Source: an uncultured Lachnospiraceae bacterium (GTDB lineage: Bacteria; Bacillota; Clostridia; Lachnospirales; Lachnospiraceae). From it: a stretch of DNA of 64,000 bases. A model generated the notes under the pieces. That model was not told the DNA's origin and ran no database searches. It was given only the letters and a program-made list of their open reading frames with translations. The stretch is taken from positions 434,001 through 498,000 of the forward strand of contig CAJTUB010000001.1 in the NCBI GenBank assembly GCA_910579465.1, in the 5' to 3' direction. Below are positions 7,823 to 16,437 of this stretch, piece by piece. Each line of letters begins with the position of its first letter. Positions within the stretch are counted from its first letter, which is position 1. The position numbers and the translations under genes were made by a program.

Positions 7823-8425
7823 ATGGGTCACATATCGTCCGGACCGGAAAAAGGGTCATTAAAAGTTCGGTTTTATTTTATGTCACTTTGGCTTTTATTT
7901 GTTCTGATTTTTTTGCTGACGGTTGATGTACCTGTTTCTTTTTCTCCTGATGCAAAGTTTATTGGCTTTGCAGAATTACTCAGGCGTAATGTGTTATCAA
8001 TGATATCACTGGGCTGTGCAATAGTCAGCCTGATATTGGCTAAGAGCTTCCAATACCGTTGGGCTGGTGTTACGAATCCGCCGTATAAAATTAAAGCAAT
8101 TAAAAATGAAAATTACGAGTATCTTACATTTTTGACCACATATATCATTCCGTTAATCTGTATTGATTTGACAAAAGTCCGTTATGTGTTGGTACTCACA
8201 GTGTTATTGTTGATTATCGGATTTATTTTTGTCAGGATGGATTTGTATTATGGAAATCCTACCCTTGCTTTGATGGGATATAGGTTATACCGTGCTGAAA
8301 TTGAAGGGATAAATCCGCCGTGCGGCATTATTCTTATTACGAAAGACCGTTTGTCCGTGAATGCTTCAATTAAGTGGATAAAGATAGATGAATTTGTATG
8401 GATTGCTAAGGAGGCTAATAAGTGA
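7823..8425 (+). CDS. kwaA: Kiwa anti-phage protein KwaA
   Basis: 200-aa membrane protein with four predicted transmembrane segments (about residues 17-34, 57-74, 101-115 and 120-137) and a soluble C-terminal domain. The segments TNPPYKI and YLTFLTTYIIPLICIDL, the size, and the following DUF4868 gene identify KwaA of the Kiwa defence system. KwaA is known as the membrane partner that responds to phage infection and works with KwaB to stop phage DNA replication. AGGAGG sits before the ATG. The gene overlaps kwaB. Its base composition is clearly AT-richer than the flanking pyrE and lipoprotein genes, which points to horizontal transfer. Confidence 0.87.
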   Translation: MGHISSGPEKGSLKVRFYFMSLWLLFVLIFLLTVDVPVSFSPDAKFIGFAELLRRNVLSMISLGCAIVSLILAKSFQYRWAGVTNPPYKIKAIKNENYEYLTFLTTYIIPLICIDLTKVRYVLVLTVLLLIIGFIFVRMDLYYGNPTLALMGYRLYRAEIEGINPPCGIILITKDRLSVNASIKWIKIDEFVWIAKEANK

Positions 8426-9393
8426 CGGCAGAAGAATTGAAAAATAAAATCAATGCGATACTAACGGAAAAGCATTCGTTACAGGTTTATTTACTTCTGA
8501 AAAGGAACGAGAATTTTGAACTGCGGCTTGCCGATATCGAGGATGATGCGTCGCCAGAGCTTGAAATATTGTTTGAAGGATATATCCGCAGTCGTATTTC
8601 AGAGAATGCAGATTTGCAGTTATGCCAGCTGTCCACAGATGATGAAAGGGAAAATGCAATTTATCATTATGATTATGAAACATATCCGGAAGAACTAGAG
8701 ATTCTTAAAGGGTTTAATATAACAAATGCAATAGAGGATGTTCAAAAGTTTAATTTTAAACAGGATGATTTAAGTACATTATTTGGATACGTCATTTACT
8801 TTGGAACAATGCAGAACGGGCTGGTGCTATTCAAAAAGCATTATCCGGTATTGCTGATAAAGCGTGACAGTTTTTTGTTAGGAGCGAAAAAAGATAAAGA
8901 ACGATTTGAAAAAGTTTCAGGGGATGATATTATTCGTATGAACGGAACGGTTCAGATTCTTCGCTTGGATGGTGAACTTTATGTAATAGATATCAGGATG
9001 CTGGAACGGAATATGGGCTTTACCGAATTAATGAAAAGGTCTGCAAGTCTTGCTGTTGACGCAATAGAAAAGCTTGCTATAATAGAAGATATCGAGGTAT
9101 TAAGAGATTCTGCAGAAGACATCAGTTTCGCAAGAAAATTGTCCAAGACCCAGAAGGCTTCGCCTATTTTCAATCTGAATATCTCTAAAGAAGCAGTCAT
9201 TGAGTTTACGAAAGTAACGCCGGAATTGAAAGGGAAATTTAAATATAGTGAAGATGGAGGGACAATACGACTGGGCAGCAGGAAGTCGAAGGATGCTTTT
9301 ATAAAGCTTCTGAATGATTCATTTTTGCGCTCGGAGCTTACAAAGCAATATTATGAGGCATCTGCTAAGGCACAATTGTACTCTGAGGCGTAA
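8422..9393 (+). CDS. kwaB: Kiwa anti-phage protein KwaB (DUF4868)
   Basis: 323-aa soluble protein of the DUF4868/KwaB family: acidic N-terminal half, a central beta-rich segment ('LVLFKKHYPVLLIKRDSF') and a helical C-terminal half ending in the conserved region after 'GGTIRLGSRKSKDAFIK'. It is the DNA-binding effector partner of KwaA. It starts with GTG at 8422 inside the kwaA stop (GTGA overlap), with a perfect AAGGAGG at 8408-8414, so the two proteins should be translationally coupled. No other defence gene adjoins; the next gene, pyrE, has its own promoter. Confidence 0.87.
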   Translation: MTAEELKNKINAILTEKHSLQVYLLLKRNENFELRLADIEDDASPELEILFEGYIRSRISENADLQLCQLSTDDERENAIYHYDYETYPEELEILKGFNITNAIEDVQKFNFKQDDLSTLFGYVIYFGTMQNGLVLFKKHYPVLLIKRDSFLLGAKKDKERFEKVSGDDIIRMNGTVQILRLDGELYVIDIRMLERNMGFTELMKRSASLAVDAIEKLAIIEDIEVLRDSAEDISFARKLSKTQKASPIFNLNISKEAVIEFTKVTPELKGKFKYSEDGGTIRLGSRKSKDAFIKLLNDSFLRSELTKQYYEASAKAQLYSEA

Positions 9394-9409
9394 TTATTTC
9401 CGAAACGCA

Positions 9410-9438
9410 TTGAAAAAGCACCGGGTTTATGGTAACAT
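9410..9438 (+). promoter_or_regulatory. Promoter of pyrE
   Basis: TTGAAA (9410-9415), a 17-base spacer, then TAACAT (9433-9438), 44 bases before the pyrE start. Confidence 0.6.
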
Positions 9439-9482
9439 AGGTAAGAAAATGTGTAGAAGATGAATCCAGGAGGGCTGAGACA

Positions 9483-10157
9483 ATGGAGCAGTACAAGCAG
9501 GAATTTATTGAGTTTATGGTGGACAGCAGGGTTTTGAAGTTCGGTGAGTTTACGCTTAAGAGCGGCAGGAAGGCTCCGTTTTTTATGAATGCGGGTGCGT
9601 ATGTAACCGGCTCGCAGCTCAGGAAGCTCGGGGCGTATTATGCAAAAGCAATTCACGATACATACGGCGATGAGTTTGACGTGCTGTTCGGACCGGCCTA
9701 TAAAGGAATCCCGTTAAGCGTGGCGACGGCGATAGCGTATAGCGAGCTTTACGGGAAGGACGTCAGGTATTGCTCCAACCGTAAGGAGGAAAAGGACCAC
9801 GGGGATGTCGGGATTCTCCTCGGGCATAAGCTGCAGGACGGCGACCGTGTGATTATGATTGAGGATGTTACCACCTCCGGTAAGTCGATGGAAGAGACCG
9901 TGCCGATTGTAAAGGCGCAGGCAGAGGTAGAGATTAAGGGACTGATTGTTTCCTTAGACCGTATGGAGCGCGGAACGGGAGATAAGTGTGCGCTGGCTGA
10001 GGTGGCGGAGACCTATGGATTCCCGACAGCGGCAATTGTCACTATGGCAGAGGTAATGGAGCATTTATACAATAAGCCGTATCAGGGCGAAATTGTAATT
10101 GATGATACGATTAAGAAGGCAATTGACGCTTACTATGTGCAGTATGGAGCAAGGTAG
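9483..10157 (+). CDS. pyrE: Orotate phosphoribosyltransferase
   Basis: 224 aa. Converts orotate and PRPP to orotidine 5'-phosphate in pyrimidine synthesis, in the cytosol. The substrate region FTLKSGRKAPFFMNAG, the flexible loop NRKEEKDHGD and the PRPP-binding motif VIMIEDVTTSGKSM are all visible, and the length is normal for the Clostridia form. It stands apart from other pyr genes. It has its own promoter, and a 51-codon membrane-peptide gene follows at 26 bases. Confidence 0.95.
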   Translation: MEQYKQEFIEFMVDSRVLKFGEFTLKSGRKAPFFMNAGAYVTGSQLRKLGAYYAKAIHDTYGDEFDVLFGPAYKGIPLSVATAIAYSELYGKDVRYCSNRKEEKDHGDVGILLGHKLQDGDRVIMIEDVTTSGKSMEETVPIVKAQAEVEIKGLIVSLDRMERGTGDKCALAEVAETYGFPTAAIVTMAEVMEHLYNKPYQGEIVIDDTIKKAIDAYYVQYGAR

Positions 10158-10183
10158 CAGCAAGTGAGTAAAGGAGGCATTTT

Positions 10184-10339
10184 ATGCAGGACGAAAAAAT
10201 TTACAAGACAATGGCATCGGTGGGTGTCTGGGATTTAGTGTTAGGCATTGTAACAGTGATTACAGGCGCACTCGTAGGAGCCGCGCTGATTGTGAATGCC
10301 GCAAGACTGTTGAAGAAAAAGTCAGAGATTATGTTTTAA
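10184..10339 (+). CDS. Small single-pass membrane protein, 51 aa
   Basis: A 51-codon ORF opened by ATG at 10184, with AAAGGAGG ending six bases upstream. The product has a short charged N-terminus, one long hydrophobic segment (about residues 17-42, VWDLVLGIVTVITGALVGAA) and a Lys-rich C-terminus (LLKKKSEIMF). It probably inserts in the cytoplasmic membrane. It follows pyrE with no terminator between, so it may be co-transcribed. Family unknown to me; it resembles small hypothetical proteins seen in Lachnospiraceae. Confidence 0.65.
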   Translation: MQDEKIYKTMASVGVWDLVLGIVTVITGALVGAALIVNAARLLKKKSEIMF

Positions 10340-10474
10340 AGATATGTTCTGTTGTTAAGGGCATTATATGCCGCAAGGAGTGAAGAAGCTGGCGTACGAA
10401 AGGCAGCGGCTCCGGGCGGGCGACGGCATACAAGCAGCCGGAATATCTGTCCGAAGGTAAAGGAATAGGATTGT
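10340..10474 (+). repeat. Intergenic stretch with partial copy of a terminator-associated element
   Basis: No gene is seen. The segment contains GGCAGCGGCT and AAGCAGCCGGAATATC in the same order as the stretch at about 55900-55937, where the second block forms a complete terminator hairpin. Here the hairpin's 3' arm is missing. It appears to be a decayed copy of the same element. Confidence 0.35.
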
Positions 10475-10516
10475 AAGCCGGGGCGGCGCGGAAGGCACGG
10501 TCCCGGCTTTATTTTT
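10475..10516 (+). terminator. Intrinsic terminator after pyrE unit
   Basis: AAGCCGGG (10475-10482) pairs with CCCGGCTT (10502-10509), followed by TATTTTT. It lies between the pyrE unit and the convergent glmS gene. Confidence 0.75.
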
Positions 10517-10566
10517 AGGAAATACCGTATTGTATCAATGCGTGAAGGAATACCTCCGGGAAACGG

Positions 10567-12405
10567 TTATTCCACCGTTACCGATTTTGCAAGGTTCCTC
10601 GGCTGGTCTACGTCAAGTCCGCGGTAGGAGGAGGTGTAGTAGGCAATCAACTGCAAGACAACCGCCGCGGTAAACGGCGTAAACTCACTCCCGGTTTCCG
10701 GCAGGGTAATCAGTACGTCGGCAATGGATTTGTCAACCGAAGGAGCGTTCTGAGGCGTGGTGATTAAGATGACAAAGGCGCCGCGGGCGCAGACCTCCTT
10801 TACGTTGGAAATCATCTTGGCGAATACGTCCGGCTGGGTTGCCAGGGCGACAACCGGGATGCCGGTCGTCACAAGGGAAAGCGTTCCGTGCTTCAGCTCG
10901 CCTGCGGCATAGGCTTCGGAGTGGATATAGCTGATTTCCTTCAGCTTGATGGAAGCCTCGCAGGAGAGGGCGTAGTCGAGTCCCCTGCCGATAAAGAACA
11001 AATCGTGGGAAGGGGTCAGGCGCTTGCTGAGCTCCTTTGTGATGTCCTTATTCAACAATGCCTCCTCAATGGCGTCCGGGACCTTTAAAAGTGCATCCAT
11101 GTAGGCCGAGCACTGCTTTGCGGAAAGCGCCCCTTTGGCGTAGGCAAACCGGAAGGCAATCAGGTAAAAGGCGGCAAGTTGTGCCGTATACGCCTTGGTG
11201 CTGGCAACGGCAATTTCCGGACCGGCATGGGTATAGAGGACATAGTCGCTTTCCCTGGCAATCGAGGAGCCCTTTACATTGACAATCGAAAGCGTCCTTG
11301 CGCCCTTTTCACGGGAGAGGCGTACGGCGGCGAGCGTATCGGCGGTTTCGCCGGACTGGGAAACCGTAATCACCAGCGTGCGGCCGTCGATAATCGGGTC
11401 CTCATAGCGGAATTCAGAGGCAATTTCCACGGTAACCGGGATACGGAGCAGCCGTTCCATTAAAATCCTGCCGGCAAGTCCCGCATGCATTGCCGTGCCG
11501 CAGGCAGTGATAATGACGCGGTCTGCGGAAAGGAACAGCTCATCCGGAATCCCGTCCTCGGAAAAGCTTGGAAGGAGAAGCTCTCCTTCCTTTTTGATGC
11601 GCGGCCTTAAGGTGCGGAGCACCGCCTCCGGCTGCTCATGGATTTCCTTTAGCATATAGTGCTTGTAGCCGTTTTTCTGTGCCGCGGACATGTCCCAGTT
11701 GACGCTTAACATCTGCGGCATGACCGGTTCGCCGTTTAAGTCGGTGACGGTGACGGAGTTTTTCGTAAGCTTTGCAATCTGGTTTTCCGGCAGTACGAAA
11801 TATTCCTTGGAGTAGCGCAAGAGCGCAACCATATCGGAAGCAACGACAGAGCCTTCCTCCGTGTTGCAGATGACGAGCGGGCTGCCCTTGCGGATGCAGT
11901 AGATAACATCCGGCTGGTCCGCAAATAAAATGCAGAACGCATAGGCGCCCTCCAGACGTTTTGCTGCCTTTTTGATGGCATCGTAAGCATCCCCCTCATA
12001 AAGACTGTCGATGAGCATCGCAGCGATTTCCGTGTCGGTCTGGGAAACCGGGGTACGCCCGGTCCCCGCAAGCTCTCCTGCAAGCTCATGGTAGTTTTCA
12101 ATAATGCCGTTATGAATCAGGGTAACACGCCCCGCGTGGTGCGGGTGGGCGTTCGGAACGGTGACGCCGCCGTGGGTTGCCCAGCGGGTGTGGCCGATGC
12201 CGCAGCCGGAGTCTAAGGAAGCCGGTACGATGTTCCTTAATCCGGAAACCTTACCTACGGATTTTATGATTCTGACCGGGTTCTCTTCCTTGACAAAGCA
12301 GGCGATTCCGGCACTGTCATAGCCGCGGTATTCCAATGCGGCAAGTCCCTCTAACAGAACCTCCTTGGCATCCAGATAGCCGGTAAATCCGATAATTCCA
12401 CACAT
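10567..12405 (-). CDS. glmS: Glutamine--fructose-6-phosphate aminotransferase
   Basis: 612 aa, normal length. Makes glucosamine-6-phosphate from fructose-6-phosphate and glutamine, the first committed step to UDP-GlcNAc and peptidoglycan. The N-terminal glutaminase domain starts MCGIIGFTGYL, with Cys2 as nucleophile. Two SIS sugar-isomerase domains follow (SQSGETADTL and the FIGRGLDYALSCEASIKLKE region), and the family C-terminus DQPRNLAKSVTVE is intact. A glmS ribozyme in the 5' untranslated region (12440-12620) indicates feedback control of the mRNA by glucosamine-6-phosphate. Confidence 0.97.
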   Translation of the reverse strand: MCGIIGFTGYLDAKEVLLEGLAALEYRGYDSAGIACFVKEENPVRIIKSVGKVSGLRNIVPASLDSGCGIGHTRWATHGGVTVPNAHPHHAGRVTLIHNGIIENYHELAGELAGTGRTPVSQTDTEIAAMLIDSLYEGDAYDAIKKAAKRLEGAYAFCILFADQPDVIYCIRKGSPLVICNTEEGSVVASDMVALLRYSKEYFVLPENQIAKLTKNSVTVTDLNGEPVMPQMLSVNWDMSAAQKNGYKHYMLKEIHEQPEAVLRTLRPRIKKEGELLLPSFSEDGIPDELFLSADRVIITACGTAMHAGLAGRILMERLLRIPVTVEIASEFRYEDPIIDGRTLVITVSQSGETADTLAAVRLSREKGARTLSIVNVKGSSIARESDYVLYTHAGPEIAVASTKAYTAQLAAFYLIAFRFAYAKGALSAKQCSAYMDALLKVPDAIEEALLNKDITKELSKRLTPSHDLFFIGRGLDYALSCEASIKLKEISYIHSEAYAAGELKHGTLSLVTTGIPVVALATQPDVFAKMISNVKEVCARGAFVILITTPQNAPSVDKSIADVLITLPETGSEFTPFTAAVVLQLIAYYTSSYRGLDVDQPRNLAKSVTVE

Positions 12406-12439
12406 AATTTTTCATCCTTTCTATGCAAAAAAGCACAAC

Positions 12440-12620
12440 AAATACAAAGGACACGGAAGTGTCCCGACAACGGGGAATAAAAGCTCCGTTTCTATGCCTT
12501 TGTTGCATGGTCTCCCATGTTTTTCTCATAGAATACGCAGCGGAGTGCTGCGGAACGGCATCCGCCGAATTTTCGATTACCGTTCACCTCGTCGACCGGC
12601 CCGGGGCGTCTTTTCCGCGC
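12440..12620 (-). ncRNA. glmS ribozyme/riboswitch
   Basis: Reading the minus strand from 12620, the RNA begins GCGCGG directly after an A (cleavage site A/G). It continues through the invariant GUCGACGAGG and the core AUCGAAAAUUCGGCGGAUG, then P3 and downstream helices before the glmS start. These blocks are the hallmark of the self-cleaving glmS ribozyme, which cuts its own mRNA when bound to glucosamine-6-phosphate. The 5' end is well defined; the 3' boundary is approximate. Confidence 0.93.
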
Positions 12621-12962
12621 TGACCTCATAAATAAGTCACCCGCAGAAGAGAAAGCCGCAGTATGGTACATGGCGCTAATATTATCCTATGTAAGCCCGC
12701 GGATTGTGTGCGGGATACAAGGGAAAGCATTTCTGCATGTATTACTATAGCAGATGCAGGGGGGAAAGGCAAGCAAAATATAGCGTTTCGTTCCTGCATT
12801 TTTATGTAACGCTGGAAGGCTCCGGAAATTTCATAAGCCTCCGGGTGCCGCTTATTCCCGGAAAGCAGTCATTTCATTCCTTTTCACAAAAATAGCGAAA
12901 AAATCTGCCGATATAATAAATAGCTGCCACAACAGGCAGGATAAAAGCAGAGGTGATGTGGT
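12621..12962. other. Divergent intergenic region between glmS leader and LytTR regulator
   Basis: About 340 bases without a convincing gene. It should hold the glmS promoter on the minus strand (an AT-rich block GGATAATATTA lies near 12684-12694) and that of the LytTR regulator on the plus strand. I could not assign confident -35/-10 pairs. Confidence 0.4.
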
Positions 12963-13667
12963 TTGAAGATAGCAGTGGTCGATGATGAAAAAGTGATACG
13001 GGAGCAAATCTGCGCACTGATAAAAAAACAGATGCCGGGGGAGCAGCCCAAGGCCTATGCCTCGGGGGAAGAACTGCTTTCGTCCGGGGAACGGTTTGAT
13101 ATTATTTTTCTTGACATACAGATGGACGGCAGAAACGGTATTGAGACGGCAAGGTGTCTGCGGAAGCAGCAAGAGGAAACCGTCCTGATTTTCATTACGG
13201 GAATCCGTGAGTATGTGTTTGACGCGCTTGACCTGTATGCCTTCCAGTATCTGTTAAAGCCTGTGGACGAAAAAAAGCTTGCCGGGGTACTGGAGCGGGC
13301 AGCAAAAGAGGTGCAAAAAAAGAATGAGCGGCGGGGGCTTTTTATTAAAACACGGAATCTTACGCTTTCCCAGGCAGATATTTTGTTTATTGAAAGCAAG
13401 GCGAAAAAGGTGGAAATCCATGTTGCGGGTGCAAAGGAAAGCATAGAAATTTACGCGTCGATGGAGGAGCTTTTTAAGGAGCTCGGGGAGGAGTTTTACC
13501 GCTGCCACCGGGCGTATATCGTAAATATGGCATATATCGCGGAATATAGCAGCGACAGTATCCTGCTTACGAACGGGGATAAGGTTTATCTGGCAAAAAA
13601 GAAGTACGGGGAGTTTGTAAAAGCGTATATGTGGTATCTGCAGAAGGGAGGGGTGCCTGGTGTATAA
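12963..13667 (+). CDS. LytTR-family response regulator (AgrA-like)
   Basis: 234 aa. A receiver domain (about residues 1-115) carries the acidic pocket VDDEK, phospho-acceptor region FLDIQM and the conserved Lys in LLKPVDEKK. A LytTR DNA-binding domain follows (about residues 132-230; FYRCHRAYIVNM). Start codon is TTG at 12963, preceded by AGAGGTGA; no upstream ATG fits. The stop overlaps the start of the sensor kinase. Regulators of this type control peptide-quorum, bacteriocin or surface functions; the likely targets here include the three downstream small genes, by inference. Confidence 0.88.
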   Translation: MKIAVVDDEKVIREQICALIKKQMPGEQPKAYASGEELLSSGERFDIIFLDIQMDGRNGIETARCLRKQQEETVLIFITGIREYVFDALDLYAFQYLLKPVDEKKLAGVLERAAKEVQKKNERRGLFIKTRNLTLSQADILFIESKAKKVEIHVAGAKESIEIYASMEELFKELGEEFYRCHRAYIVNMAYIAEYSSDSILLTNGDKVYLAKKKYGEFVKAYMWYLQKGGVPGV

Positions 13668-15141
13668 AGCAGTCAATCTGGTTTTCGCCGGAATGCTGCT
13701 TGTGTTCCAGGGGTACTGTCTGCAATATTTCTACGGAAGCTTTCTGGAGGGCAGGCTCCCCGGGAAATGGCAGAACGGGCTTGCAGCAGCGGTGTGTTAT
13801 ATCGTGGGCAGGCTTGCAGTCATCTGGCTGGCGCCGTCTGAAACCGGGGACTACCGGGCAGCGATCGGAAAGCTTATGCTGTCACTTGGGATTTTGTCCG
13901 TTCTTGCCCTTTGCTTTTATCAGGGCTTCCATCTGATTACGGTTTTCCTTGTGGCTGCGTTCCAGGCAGCAGCGGACTTAAGCCGCTACGCGGCGGCAAT
14001 CCTGTTTGGCGGGCTGGGCGGGAGGCTGCCTGACCTATGGAACCAGTGGATGGAAAGAGGAATCATTACCTCGGAAAAGGTGTTCGGGCTTGCGGTAAAG
14101 GGCGGGGTGCTCGGAACACAGTGCCTTCAATATCTGGCGATTGCCCTTCTGCTGTATTGGTCGTTAAAAAGGCTGGTACGGGGTTTTCAGGAAAAGGAGT
14201 ATCCCATCCGCAGGACGGAGCTTTTGTTTCTGCTTACGCCGGCAGCGGTAGGGCTTCTGCTCTGTACGCTGCTCCGCATTATCATGATTACGGTGGAGGA
14301 CAGTGTACCGGAGCTTTTATATGAAAGGTATCCTGTGCTGATTTTCCTGCTTCCTGCCATTCTGCTCTTAGCGCTGCTTTCGATTTTATGCGGGGTGAAG
14401 CTGTTTCAGGACATGATTTGCCGTAACCGGGAAAGAAGTGAAAGGATTGTCCTTGAAAAGCAGATAGGAAGCCTGCAGGAGCATATGGAGGAAATGGAGC
14501 GCGTTTATGCCGGCATACGGAGTATAAAGCATGACATGAGAAATACGCTCTCGGTCATCGGACGTCTCTCTGCCGGAACCGGGACGGAGGAAAGGGAGGA
14601 GCTGCAGGCGTATCTTTCGGAGTTCCAGCGGAACTTTGAAGCGCTGGAGCTCCGCTTCCGGACAGGAAACACGGTGGTGGATACCCTGCTCAATATGAAA
14701 TACCATGAAGCGGTGCGCGAGGTGCCGGGGCTGAAAATGGATGCAGACAGGCTGCTGTTTCCGCAGGAACAAGGCGTCCATAGCTATGATATCGGCGTTA
14801 TTTTAGGAAATGCGCTGGACAACGCAATTGAGGCGTGCGGGAGGTTGGCGGCAAAGGAACCGGGGGCGGATACCTTTATCCGGCTTACCTCCCTGCAGAA
14901 AGGGAATTTCCTGATTTTAAAGGTGGAAAACAGCTTTGACGGGCACCTGGCAGGAAGGCGGACAAAAGACCTTCCTGCAACGGGGAAGTCGGACAAGAAA
15001 TCGCATGGGATAGGCCTTGCAAACATCAGAAGTACGGCAGAAAAGTATCAGGGGACAATGGATTTCAAAGCGGAGGGAAGGGTGTTTATCCTGTTGGTGA
15101 TGTTGAAAAATGAAAGAAAGGAAGAGCCAGAAGGGCTGTAA
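13660..15141 (+). CDS. GHKL-domain sensor histidine kinase (AgrC-like)
   Basis: 493 aa. About six hydrophobic membrane segments occupy residues 1-250. They are followed by a helical linker, the dimerisation region with phospho-acceptor His in IKHDMRNTLSV, and an ATPase domain with an N-box (LGNALDNAIEA) and G-box (KKSHGIGLANI). This is the architecture of AgrC/ComD/BlpH kinases that sense peptides. It overlaps the partner regulator by eight bases. No precursor peptide of AgrD type and no AgrB-like processing enzyme is visible near it, so the ligand is unknown. Confidence 0.87.
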   Translation: MYKAVNLVFAGMLLVFQGYCLQYFYGSFLEGRLPGKWQNGLAAAVCYIVGRLAVIWLAPSETGDYRAAIGKLMLSLGILSVLALCFYQGFHLITVFLVAAFQAAADLSRYAAAILFGGLGGRLPDLWNQWMERGIITSEKVFGLAVKGGVLGTQCLQYLAIALLLYWSLKRLVRGFQEKEYPIRRTELLFLLTPAAVGLLLCTLLRIIMITVEDSVPELLYERYPVLIFLLPAILLLALLSILCGVKLFQDMICRNRERSERIVLEKQIGSLQEHMEEMERVYAGIRSIKHDMRNTLSVIGRLSAGTGTEEREELQAYLSEFQRNFEALELRFRTGNTVVDTLLNMKYHEAVREVPGLKMDADRLLFPQEQGVHSYDIGVILGNALDNAIEACGRLAAKEPGADTFIRLTSLQKGNFLILKVENSFDGHLAGRRTKDLPATGKSDKKSHGIGLANIRSTAEKYQGTMDFKAEGRVFILLVMLKNERKEEPEGL

Positions 15142-15165
15142 TAATTTATCAAGGAGGAAAAAGTA

Positions 15166-15780
15166 ATGGCAGTTTCAGGAGTAACGGAGTACACAAGTAC
15201 CTATACGGCAGGCAGGACAAACGGAAGCAGCGGGCGAAGGAGGAGGGCGCAGGAGTATCTGGGCGGGTTGAAGGAAAAATATCCGGGCGTAAATATTACG
15301 GTGGCAGATTTTGGAAACGGAAAACAGGAGGATGCCTATCTGTTTGGCTGCAGCGGCGGCAATCATGTTGTGGTTTCAGCAGACATTCTGGAAAAAATGG
15401 CGAAAGACCCGGCAGCTGCAGCGGAATATGAGAAGGTAATCGCAAAGGTTCCGGATTCAACAGAGGAAATGAAAAGCAGAATTGCGGCGCTCGGGGGAGA
15501 AAATCTGGCCTGCGGGGTAGCGATTGATAAAAACGGGAAGGTCTCCTATTGGAGCGTCAGCAGATATCACAGGGACAGAAAGCCGGAGACGGATTATAAG
15601 AAAACATTGCAGGAGCAGCTGGAGGAAAAACGCGCAAAGAAAAAAGAGGAGGAGGCTTTAAAGGAAAAGAGGCTGGCAAAGGCGGAGTCCGTGGAAAGGC
15701 TTCTTGAAAAGCTGCGGGCGAAGGCTTCTGTAAAGGCGCAGGAAGAGGGCAAGGGGACACGGCTTGATTTGAATATATAA
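15166..15780 (+). CDS. DUF6033-like protein, MAVSG start, LDLNI end
   Basis: 204 aa, no signal peptide or membrane segment. An N-terminal flexible stretch (MAVSGVTEYTSTY) is followed by a compact domain (about 27-130; YLGGLKEKYPGVNITVADFG, SGGNHVVVSADILEKMAKDP), a charged coiled coil (about 145-185) and a C-terminal tail LDLNI. It resembles proteins annotated DUF6033 in Lachnospiraceae; that name is from memory. It follows the kinase gene by 24 bases with a good AAGGAGG site. Function unknown. The gene at 16438 is a diverged relative and two other small proteins here share the tail pattern. Confidence 0.7.
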   Translation: MAVSGVTEYTSTYTAGRTNGSSGRRRRAQEYLGGLKEKYPGVNITVADFGNGKQEDAYLFGCSGGNHVVVSADILEKMAKDPAAAAEYEKVIAKVPDSTEEMKSRIAALGGENLACGVAIDKNGKVSYWSVSRYHRDRKPETDYKKTLQEQLEEKRAKKKEEEALKEKRLAKAESVERLLEKLRAKASVKAQEEGKGTRLDLNI

Positions 15781-15796
15781 GAAGGAGGATTTTATT

Positions 15797-16378
15797 ATGC
15801 GGATCGGAAATAACAATCAGGGAATCTGGCAGCTTTTTTCAAGGCTGAACGGAGGGTGGAAAAATACGAATACCAATATGCCTTTTGGCGGGGCACCGGC
15901 AGGGCGCTCCGGCGCCGGAGGGCGGAATACGCTAGCGGATCTTTTGTCCGGACATTATAAGAATTCGTACGGGGTAGAGGGGATGTGCGTCACCGGGAGA
16001 AGCGATTACAAAAAGATAATTCCGGTGTCGGATGAAATGAAGGAGCATGTTTTGAATGACGTAAAACGTGCGTATTACAAATACAACGGGATGTCCGGGG
16101 AAAATGAGGCGGAGTGGGATGCGTATTACCGCAAAAATAACGAATATTTTAAGACGTTAAAACGAGAGGACCGTTTGTCTGCCTGCTGGACGCTGAGTCA
16201 GCTGCATTTAGGAATATCAAGGAAGGTCACGGAAGCAATTCAGGCAAAGGTGCCCGGATGGACTGCGGGGAAGGCGATTCCGGAAGGGCTGTTGGATGAA
16301 ATCTTTGCAGAGGAGAGTATTACGGCAATGGTATCCGGGAAATCAGGTGTAGCGGAAAGCCTGGATGTGAAAATCTGA
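15797..16378 (+). CDS. Small soluble protein with LDVKI C-terminal end
   Basis: 193 aa. A Gly/Asn-rich, probably disordered N-terminus (MRIGNNNQGIWQLFSRLNGG) precedes a helical domain (about 65-180; VSDEMKEHVLNDVKRAYYKY). The protein ends ESLDVKI, close to LDLNI in the gene before it. No signal peptide or transmembrane segment. AAGGAGG precedes the ATG, and 16 bases separate it from the preceding gene, so the genes form an operon. Family not recognised with confidence. It is unrelated to its neighbours over the domain but shares the tail. Confidence 0.65.
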   Translation: MRIGNNNQGIWQLFSRLNGGWKNTNTNMPFGGAPAGRSGAGGRNTLADLLSGHYKNSYGVEGMCVTGRSDYKKIIPVSDEMKEHVLNDVKRAYYKYNGMSGENEAEWDAYYRKNNEYFKTLKREDRLSACWTLSQLHLGISRKVTEAIQAKVPGWTAGKAIPEGLLDEIFAEESITAMVSGKSGVAESLDVKI

Positions 16379-16437
16379 GGTCAGTACAGAAGAGGACGCA
16401 TCCGGGCGGCTTAAAAGAATAAAAGGAGGAAAAAGCG

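Noticed and set aside
10340..10566. CRISPR or tandem repeats
   Set aside because: No regular repeat-spacer pattern occurs here or elsewhere in the window; the similarity is limited to one terminator-like block.
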